A stretch of DNA of 5,518 bases. Source: an uncultured Lysobacter sp. Its GTDB lineage: Bacteria > Pseudomonadota > Gammaproteobacteria > Xanthomonadales > Xanthomonadaceae. Shown here piece by piece: positions 1 to 5,518 of the stretch. Location: the NCBI GenBank assembly GCA_902805755.1, contig CADCUA010000595.1, forward strand, positions 1 through 5,518, read 5' to 3'. Both the position numbers and the translations under genes were made by a program. Below the pieces are notes generated by a model that saw only the letters and a list, made by a program, of their open reading frames with translations, ran no database searches and was not told where the DNA came from. Positions within the stretch are counted from its first letter, which is position 1. Each line of letters opens with the position of its first letter.

Positions 1-2591
1 AGCTGAGCAACACGAAGCTCGCCACGCTCGGCGTGCCGGTCGCGGCTGTGCAGCAGGCGCTCAACGAACAGAACGCGATCCTGCCCGCAGGCTTTTTCGA
101 AACCGCCAGCAGCCGCGTCGCGTTGCGCGTGGACGGGCGCTTCGATTCGGTCGAAGAGATCCGCGCGTTTCCGATCCGCGTCGGCGACCGCACGTTCCGG
201 CTGGGAGACCTCGCGGACATCCGTCGCGGGTTTTCCGACCCGGCGGCGCCGCGCATGCGCTTCATGGGCGAGGACGCGATCGGCATCGGCGTGGCGATGA
301 AGGACGGCGGCGACATCCTGCGTCTGGGCAAGCGTCTGGAAGCCGAGTTCGCCACGCTGCAGCGCACGCTGCCGGCCGGCATGGAACTGCGCAAGGTCTC
401 CGACCAGCCTGCGGCGGTGGAGGAATCCGTCGGCGAGTTCATCAAGGTGCTGACCGAAGCGGTCGTCATCGTGCTGCTGGTGAGCTTTTTCTCGCTGGGC
501 GTGCGCACCGGGCTGGTGGTCGCGCTGTCGATCCCGCTGGTGCTCGCGATGACGTTCGCGATGATGGATTTCTTCGGCGTCGGCCTGCACAAGATCTCGC
601 TGGGCGCGCTGGTGCTCGCGCTCGGCCTGCTGGTCGACGACGCGATCATTGCCGTCGAGATGATGGCGATCAAGATGGAGCAGGGTTACAGCCGGCTGCG
701 CGCGGCCGCGTTCGCATGGGAATCGACGGCATTTCCGATGCTCACGGGCACGCTGATCACGGCGGCGGGCTTCCTGCCGATCGCGACCGCGCAATCGAGC
801 ACCGGCGAATACACACGATCCTTGTTTGAAGTCGTGACGATTGCGCTGCTGGTGTCGTGGGTCGCGGCAGTCGCCTTCATTCCGTACCTGGGCGACAAGC
901 TGCTGCCCGACCATGGGCACGCGGCGAAGCTCAAACCCGGCTCGGTCGCCGCGCGCTGGCACGCGCGTCGCCAGCAATGGGCAGCGCGATATCCGCGCTA
1001 CGCCGATTTCATCGCGCCGCCGCCGCACGATGGGAAGGACCACGATCCGTATGCCACACGTTTCTACACGCGCTTTCGCGGCTGGGTCGCGTGGTGCGTA
1101 CGCCGTCGCAAGACGGTGATGGCGATCACCGCCGCCGCGTTCGTGGCCTCCGTGTTGATGTTCCGCTTCGTGCCGCAGCAGTTCTTCCCGGACTCGGTGC
1201 GCCCTGAGCTCATGGTCGATATGGAGCTGGCCGAAGGCAGTTCGCTGCGTGCGACGCAGGCGCAGGCCGAGCGCCTGGAGGCGATGCTGCGCACCCGCAG
1301 GGACCTGGTGAATTTCGTCGCATATGTCGGCACCGGTTCGCCGCGTTTCTACCTGCCGCTGGACCAGCAGCTTCCGGCCGCGAACTTCGCGCAGTTCGTG
1401 CTGATGCCGAAGGATGTCGAAGCGCGCGAGGCGATCCGTCGCTGGATCATCGAGGATGTCTCGCAGCGGTTTCCCGAACTGCAGATGCGCGTGACGCGAC
1501 TGGAGAACGGGCCGCCTGTCGGTTATCCGGTGCAGTTCCGTGTATCCGGTGAACATCTTGACGAGGTGCGCCGTATCGCGCACGAAGTGCGTGCGAAGGT
1601 GGCGGCGAATCCGCATGTCGTGAACGTCAACCTCGACTGGGACGAGCCGAGCAAGGTGGTGCGCCTTGAGATCGACCAGGCCCGCGCGCGTGCGCTCGGC
1701 GTCAGTTCAGCGCAACTGTCGCAGGTGCTTGCCGGCTCACTGTCGGGCGCGCCGATCAGCACCTACCGCGAAGGCGACGAGCTGATCGAAGTGATGCTGC
1801 GCGGCGATGAACGCGAGCGCCTGGACCTGGACGGGCTCGCGAGCCTGATGGTGCCGACGTCGAACGGTGCAAGCGTGCCGCTGTCGCAGATCGCGACGCT
1901 GGACTACGGATTCGAGGACGGCATCGTCTGGCATCGCGACGGACGCGCGACGATGACGGTGCGCGCCGACATCTATGACGGCACCCAGCCGCCAACCGTG
2001 TCCGCGCAGATCTCGCCCACGCTCGACGCGATGCGTGCTGCGCTGCCGCACGGTTACTCGATCGAGGTCGGCGGCACGGTCGAGGACTCCGCGCGTGGAC
2101 AGAACTCGATTGCCGCGGGCATGCCGCTGTTCGTGTTCGTCGTGTTCACGCTGCTGATGCTGCAGCTGCGCAGTTTTTCGCACAGCGTGATGGTGATGCT
2201 GACCGCGCCGCTCGGCCTTATCGGCGTGACGCTGTTCCTGCTGGTGTTCCGCGTGCCGTTCGGCTTCGTTGCCATGCTCGGCACGATTGCCTTGGCGGGC
2301 ATGATCATGCGCAACTCGGTGATCCTGGTGGACCAGATCGAGCATGACCGCGCCGAAGGGGCGGAGCCCGCGCAGGCGATCGTCGAAGCGACGGTGCGCC
2401 GATTCCGGCCGATCGTGCTGACTGCGCTCGCGGCGATCCTGGCGATGATCCCGCTGTCGCGCAGCGCGTTCTTCGGCCCGATGGCAGTTGCGATCATGGG
2501 CGGGTTGCTGGTCGCGACCGTGCTGACGCTGTTCTTCCTGCCGGCGCTGTATGCGGGCTGGTTCCGGGTGAAGGCGCCGGCGAACGCGTAA
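1..2591 (+). CDS. RND efflux permease, AcrB/HAE-1-like inner-membrane subunit (5'-truncated by window edge)
   Basis: Proton-driven inner-membrane pump of the resistance-nodulation-division family, normally working as a trimer with a periplasmic adaptor and an outer-membrane channel. The frame is open to the left edge (first full codon at 3); about 862 of an expected ~1030 residues are visible, so the start, TM1 and the first part of periplasmic loop 1 are missing. Numbering from the codon at 33: rest of loop 1 at 1-132; TM2-TM6 at about 137-288; a cytoplasmic linker at ~290-360; TM7 at 361-379; periplasmic loop 2 at 380-692; TM8-TM12 at ~695-845. TM4 carries GLLVDDAI with the paired Asp of proton relay at 202-203 (nt 636-641). 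TM10 carries AGMIMRNSVILVDQ, with Arg760 where AcrB has Lys940. The C-terminal RFRPIVLTALAAILAMIPL block is typical of the family. The Asp pair argues against a pseudogene. Substrate cannot be read from sequence; the adaptor gene is presumably upstream, outside the window. The stop is TAA at 2589-2591. Confidence 0.95.
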   Translation, partial: LSNTKLATLGVPVAAVQQALNEQNAILPAGFFETASSRVALRVDGRFDSVEEIRAFPIRVGDRTFRLGDLADIRRGFSDPAAPRMRFMGEDAIGIGVAMKDGGDILRLGKRLEAEFATLQRTLPAGMELRKVSDQPAAVEESVGEFIKVLTEAVVIVLLVSFFSLGVRTGLVVALSIPLVLAMTFAMMDFFGVGLHKISLGALVLALGLLVDDAIIAVEMMAIKMEQGYSRLRAAAFAWESTAFPMLTGTLITAAGFLPIATAQSSTGEYTRSLFEVVTIALLVSWVAAVAFIPYLGDKLLPDHGHAAKLKPGSVAARWHARRQQWAARYPRYADFIAPPPHDGKDHDPYATRFYTRFRGWVAWCVRRRKTVMAITAAAFVASVLMFRFVPQQFFPDSVRPELMVDMELAEGSSLRATQAQAERLEAMLRTRRDLVNFVAYVGTGSPRFYLPLDQQLPAANFAQFVLMPKDVEAREAIRRWIIEDVSQRFPELQMRVTRLENGPPVGYPVQFRVSGEHLDEVRRIAHEVRAKVAANPHVVNVNLDWDEPSKVVRLEIDQARARALGVSSAQLSQVLAGSLSGAPISTYREGDELIEVMLRGDERERLDLDGLASLMVPTSNGASVPLSQIATLDYGFEDGIVWHRDGRATMTVRADIYDGTQPPTVSAQISPTLDAMRAALPHGYSIEVGGTVEDSARGQNSIAAGMPLFVFVVFTLLMLQLRSFSHSVMVMLTAPLGLIGVTLFLLVFRVPFGFVAMLGTIALAGMIMRNSVILVDQIEHDRAEGAEPAQAIVEATVRRFRPIVLTALAAILAMIPLSRSAFFGPMAVAIMGGLLVATVLTLFFLPALYAGWFRVKAPANA

Positions 2592-2622
2592 CGATGGCGC
2601 GAGTGGAGCACGCCAGAGTCGT

Positions 2623-2695
2623 GCGGGTCGCAGGCTTCTATTGCTTTTTGTTGTGGCCGGGCATCCTGCATCGCGCGCACCAGCAACGGACCCGC
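2623..2695. repeat. Spaced inverted repeat in the convergent intergenic gap
   Basis: GCGGGTC at 2623-2629 is the exact reverse complement of GACCCGC at 2689-2695. Nested inside, GCAGG at 2630-2634 pairs with CCTGC at 2665-2669. Together they could fold a long, interrupted hairpin between the ends of the RND gene and the oppositely oriented lipoprotein gene. It lacks the compact GC stem plus U-run of an intrinsic terminator; the only T-run (2645-2649) lies inside the loop. It may be chance pairing, or a weak structure protecting the 3' end. Confidence 0.25.
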
Positions 2696-2746
2696 AATTA
2701 GGAGCGCGAGTCCCAGGCGGCATGTGTTGAATGACTACGTTACCGA

Positions 2747-3352
2747 TCAGTCCTTCGTGCCCCACGGCGCCGGCGGTGCAGCCACGGGACGGCTGAGGTC
2801 GAACTCCACGCGGAACAGGCGCTGCGGGCGTGCGAGTTCGTAAACGAACAGTCGGCCGGGCTCCAGTTCCAGCGCCCATACGTTCGTGTTCGATACTGCG
2901 CGGTTCTGGCGCGTGAACATCGCACGCGAATCCGCATCGGCCGGAAACGCCTGCCTGCGCCCGGTGCCCGGTGCAACGGTGTCGCCACCGTACTGCGTCA
3001 GCGCGTCCTCGCTGCCATCCTCATGGCGGTGGTCATGCTTCAGGCGCAAGCCTGTTCCAGTGCGCGTCACGACCCAGGTGCGCGAGCGATCCTTGCCGAC
3101 GTGGAACGGGATGCGGATTTCGCGCGGGTTGCATTCGCGCACGTGCATCACCAGCGGCCCGTTCGCGAACGGGTCGGGGCCGGTCGGGGCCGGCGTGTCG
3201 ACCGCGACGCGGCCTTCGAATGCTTTTCCGCACAGCGTCGACAGCTGCTCGAAGAATCGCGCGTGCGGGTCCTGACGCGGCGCTGGCGCGGTTGCGCAAC
3301 TGGAAACAGCGCACGCGAGCGCAGCGGTGAGGAGCAGGCGGGTCGTAGTCAT
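2747..3352 (-). CDS. Predicted lipoprotein of unknown function
   Basis: A 201-residue protein with a classic lipoprotein signal. It has basic Arg5, a hydrophobic stretch LLLTAALACA, then the lipobox VSSC with acceptor Cys19, followed by a Pro/Ala-rich tether (ATAPAPRQDP). It should be lipid-anchored; residue +2 is Ala, compatible with sorting to the outer membrane. The mature part has Cys41 and Cys74 (possible disulfide), a charged histidine motif KHDHRHEDGSED at 105-116, and YGGDT at 121-125. I recall similar uncharacterised proteins in Xanthomonadaceae sharing the FFxxLSxLCGxAFxGR and IRIPFHVGxDRSRTW blocks, but know no function. The start is ATG at 3350-3352, chosen because it gives a complete signal peptide; no strong Shine-Dalgarno is visible before it. 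The gene lies 41 bases downstream of thrB on the same strand, so cotranscription is plausible, though a functional link is not implied. Stop TGA at 2747-2749. Confidence 0.85.
   Translation of the reverse strand: MTTTRLLLTAALACAVSSCATAPAPRQDPHARFFEQLSTLCGKAFEGRVAVDTPAPTGPDPFANGPLVMHVRECNPREIRIPFHVGKDRSRTWVVTRTGTGLRLKHDHRHEDGSEDALTQYGGDTVAPGTGRRQAFPADADSRAMFTRQNRAVSNTNVWALELEPGRLFVYELARPQRLFRVEFDLSRPVAAPPAPWGTKD
3172..3191. repeat. Perfect 10-base tandem duplication inside the lipoprotein gene
   Basis: GGTCGGGGCC occurs twice head to tail (3172-3181 and 3182-3191) within the lipoprotein coding sequence, encoding part of the APTGPDP segment near residues 55-61. A 10-base unit is not a multiple of three, so gain or loss of one copy would shift the frame. 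The reading frame is intact here. Confidence 0.85.
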
Positions 3353-3364
3353 GCCGCGACGCTA

Positions 3365-3376
3365 CCGCAAATGCGG
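3365..3376. repeat. Small perfect dyad between thrB and the lipoprotein gene
   Basis: CCGCAAATGCGG is self-complementary except for its two central bases. It lies in the 41-base gap (3353-3393) between the thrB stop and the lipoprotein start, 12 bases before that start on the minus strand. It has no following T-run, so it is not a terminator, and it is too short to assign a role. Confidence 0.3.
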
Positions 3377-3393
3377 CCGCCCGGCGCAATGCA

Positions 3394-4341
3394 TCACACG
3401 AGCTCGGCCTTCGGCCCGTTCACCGGTGAGACCCACACGCGCGAGTCGTAGCCGGCTTCTGCAAAGCCAGCCTGCATCGCGGGCGCGGCAGCTTCGGCAG
3501 CGGCTTTGGAGGGAAACCACGCGAACACGCTCGGCCCGGCGCCCGACAGGCTTGCGCCGAGTGCGTTGTAGGCGATTGCCGCGGCCTTGACCCGCGCGAA
3601 GCCGGGGATCAGCGATGCGCGCCGCGGCTCGACCAGCACGTCCTGGAGGCCCGCGCGGATCAGGTCGATGTCGCCGCGCTCAAGCCCGGTGACGAACAGC
3701 GCAAGATGCGCGCCGTGCCGCACGACGGTCGAGAGCGGATACGGATCGGTCAATACCGCGCGTGCGCGTCGCGTTTCCAGCACCTGGTCGGGATGCACGA
3801 CGACGCAGTGCAGCCAGTCCGGCACCGGCAGCGGGATCAGATGCGTAAGCGTCGCGAGCGTGATCCCGCCCAGCAGCATTGGCCCGACGTTATCGCCCTG
3901 CCGGCTCTGGCTGGACGCGGATTCGCCTTCGATCGCATACGGATACAGCGCGACGCGTGACATCGGCCGGTCCAGCAATGCATTCGCGGCGACCAGCGCC
4001 GCCACGCACGATGCGGCTGACCCGCCGAGGCCGGCGCCGATCGGGATGCCCTTGTCGAGTTCGATCTCGAATCCGTGCGTCAGCCCGAGCCCCGCGTGCA
4101 GTGCGCGCAACGCGAGGCCGGCGGTGTTGCGCTCGAGGTCGAATGGAATGCGCTCCACGTTCGCGCCGCTGCCGCGCACCGCGACGACGCGCACTTCCGG
4201 TGCGTCGATGCGCCGCACCGTGGCGTGGTCGCGCGGCCCATCAATGGTGTGGCCGAGCAGGTCGAAGCCGACGCCGATGTTGCCTACGCCAGCAGGCGCG
4301 AAGGCCGTGGCCGACCGTTCATTCGGGGAGATTGCCGTCAT
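3394..4341 (-). CDS. thrB: Homoserine kinase (GHMP kinase family)
   Basis: Cytosolic enzyme that phosphorylates L-homoserine to O-phospho-L-homoserine with ATP, the step before threonine synthase. Length of 315 residues matches the family (~310). All three GHMP motifs are visible. Motif 1 is [17 protein letters not shown] at 14-30. The glycine-rich phosphate-binding motif 2 is [12 protein letters not shown] at 100-111. Motif 3 is [14 protein letters not shown] at 262-275. Glu140 and Asp150 (in QGDNVGP) sit where the family has its homoserine-binding and catalytic acidic residues. A minor oddity is Gly18 where many homologues have Ser (PASVGN). ATG at 4339-4341 leaves 13 residues before motif 1, which is normal. 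The leader has no clear Shine-Dalgarno. The gene is divergent from thiC and is followed by a lipoprotein gene, not by thrC; thrA is not directly upstream either, so the thrABC arrangement known from E. coli is absent here. Stop TGA at 3394-3396. Confidence 0.96.
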   Translation of the reverse strand: MTAISPNERSATAFAPAGVGNIGVGFDLLGHTIDGPRDHATVRRIDAPEVRVVAVRGSGANVERIPFDLERNTAGLALRALHAGLGLTHGFEIELDKGIPIGAGLGGSAASCVAALVAANALLDRPMSRVALYPYAIEGESASSQSRQGDNVGPMLLGGITLATLTHLIPLPVPDWLHCVVVHPDQVLETRRARAVLTDPYPLSTVVRHGAHLALFVTGLERGDIDLIRAGLQDVLVEPRRASLIPGFARVKAAAIAYNALGASLSGAGPSVFAWFPSKAAAEAAAPAMQAGFAEAGYDSRVWVSPVNGPKAELV

Positions 4342-4366
4342 GGTCGGGGCTGCGTCGGGTCGGGGC
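4342..4366 (-). repeat. Paired 9-base direct repeats in the thrB leader
   Basis: Read on the minus strand, GCCCCGACC occurs at 4358-4366 and again at 4342-4350, the latter directly abutting the thrB ATG. Start-to-start spacing is 16 bases. They occupy the place where a ribosome binding site would be, and neither copy resembles AGGAGG. If transcription starts near 4364, as the -10-like hexamer suggests, the mRNA leader would be little more than these two repeats. They could be a binding site for RNA or protein, or simply GC-rich sequence similarity. Confidence 0.55.
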
Positions 4367-4381
4367 GCGGATTATCCGCGC
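4365..4381. promoter_or_regulatory. 17-base palindrome over the putative thrB -10 (operator-like)
   Basis: GCGCGGATTATCCGCGC has two perfect 8-base arms (4365-4372 and 4374-4381) around one central base. It sits in the spacer between divergent thrB and thiC. On the minus strand its core reads GATAAT (4371-4376), a 5-of-6 match to the sigma-70 -10 consensus, which would start thrB transcription near 4364 with a leader of roughly 23 bases. No good -35 hexamer is found 16-18 bases upstream, so the promoter would be weak or activator-dependent. A protein bound to the dyad would block this promoter. The dyad is seen directly; operator and promoter roles are inferred. Confidence 0.4.
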
Positions 4382-4447
4382 AAAGCGCCCGGCCCACGGT
4401 TTTGACCCGGCCGGTGGCCCCGGCGGGCGGCGCGTGGTCAAATGCCC

Positions 4448-5518
<1,071 letters not shown>

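Noticed and set aside
2600..2720. A hydrophobic minus-strand translation (LGLALLIAGPLLVRAMQDA) in the convergent gap, resembling a signal peptide
   Set aside because: No ATG, GTG or TTG precedes the hydrophobic stretch before an in-frame stop, and downstream it runs into the antisense of the RND gene with no recognisable protein. It could be a remnant of something but cannot be supported.
1737..2879. A 380-codon open frame on the minus strand opposite the RND gene
   Set aside because: The product is dominated by His, Arg, Gln and Glu with no domain, and it also overlaps the lipoprotein 3' end. It is the complement-frame artefact of RND codon usage.
3587..4405. A 272-codon plus-strand open frame across thrB
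   Set aside because: It is rich in Ser, Arg, Thr and Pro, lacks any motif, and lies opposite a homoserine kinase with all three GHMP motifs intact.
4402..4443. A plus-strand promoter for thiC: TTGACC at 4402-4407 and TCAAAT at 4438-4443
   Set aside because: The two hexamers are 30 bases apart, far outside the usual 16-18, and a start 7 bases after TCAAAT would cut into riboswitch stem P1. The real promoter is probably in 4342-4447, but I cannot place it.

Overview
The window is high-GC bacterial chromosome (well above 60% G+C by eye, with strong G/C preference at third codon positions). Protein style and gene content suggest a gammaproteobacterium of the Xanthomonadaceae/Lysobacteraceae or a close relative. 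The ThiC N-terminus, the homoserine kinase and the small lipoprotein all resemble what I remember from that group. This placement is a recollection-based inference, not a search result. I see no tRNA, rRNA, CRISPR array, insertion sequence, phage gene or attachment site.

Layout, left to right. (1) Positions 1-2591, plus strand: the C-terminal five-sixths of an inner-membrane RND (AcrB-like, HAE-1 type) efflux permease, whose N-terminus lies outside the window. (2) Positions 2592-2746: a 155-base convergent intergenic gap with no convincing intrinsic terminator, only a spaced inverted repeat. (3) Positions 2747-3352, minus strand: a small predicted lipoprotein of unknown function. (4) Positions 3394-4341, minus strand: homoserine kinase (thrB), 41 bases upstream of the lipoprotein gene on the same strand, so the two may be cotranscribed. 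(5) Positions 4342-4688: a 347-base divergent control region. It holds a thrB-side -10-like hexamer inside a 17-base palindrome, a pair of 9-base direct repeats in the short thrB leader, and on the plus strand a complete thiamine pyrophosphate (TPP) riboswitch followed by a structured leader. (6) Position 4689 to the right edge, plus strand: the N-terminal 276 codons of thiC, still open at position 5518.

Functionally the window joins three unrelated housekeeping themes: drug or solute efflux, threonine biosynthesis (ThrB phosphorylates homoserine), and thiamine biosynthesis (ThiC makes the HMP-P pyrimidine unit). The clearest regulatory logic is the TPP riboswitch in front of thiC, a feedback loop in which the pathway end product controls its own synthesis. 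I do not see a new multi-gene system. The least explained parts are the thrB/thiC divergent control region, the uncharacterised lipoprotein, and an apparently lengthened cytoplasmic loop in the RND pump.
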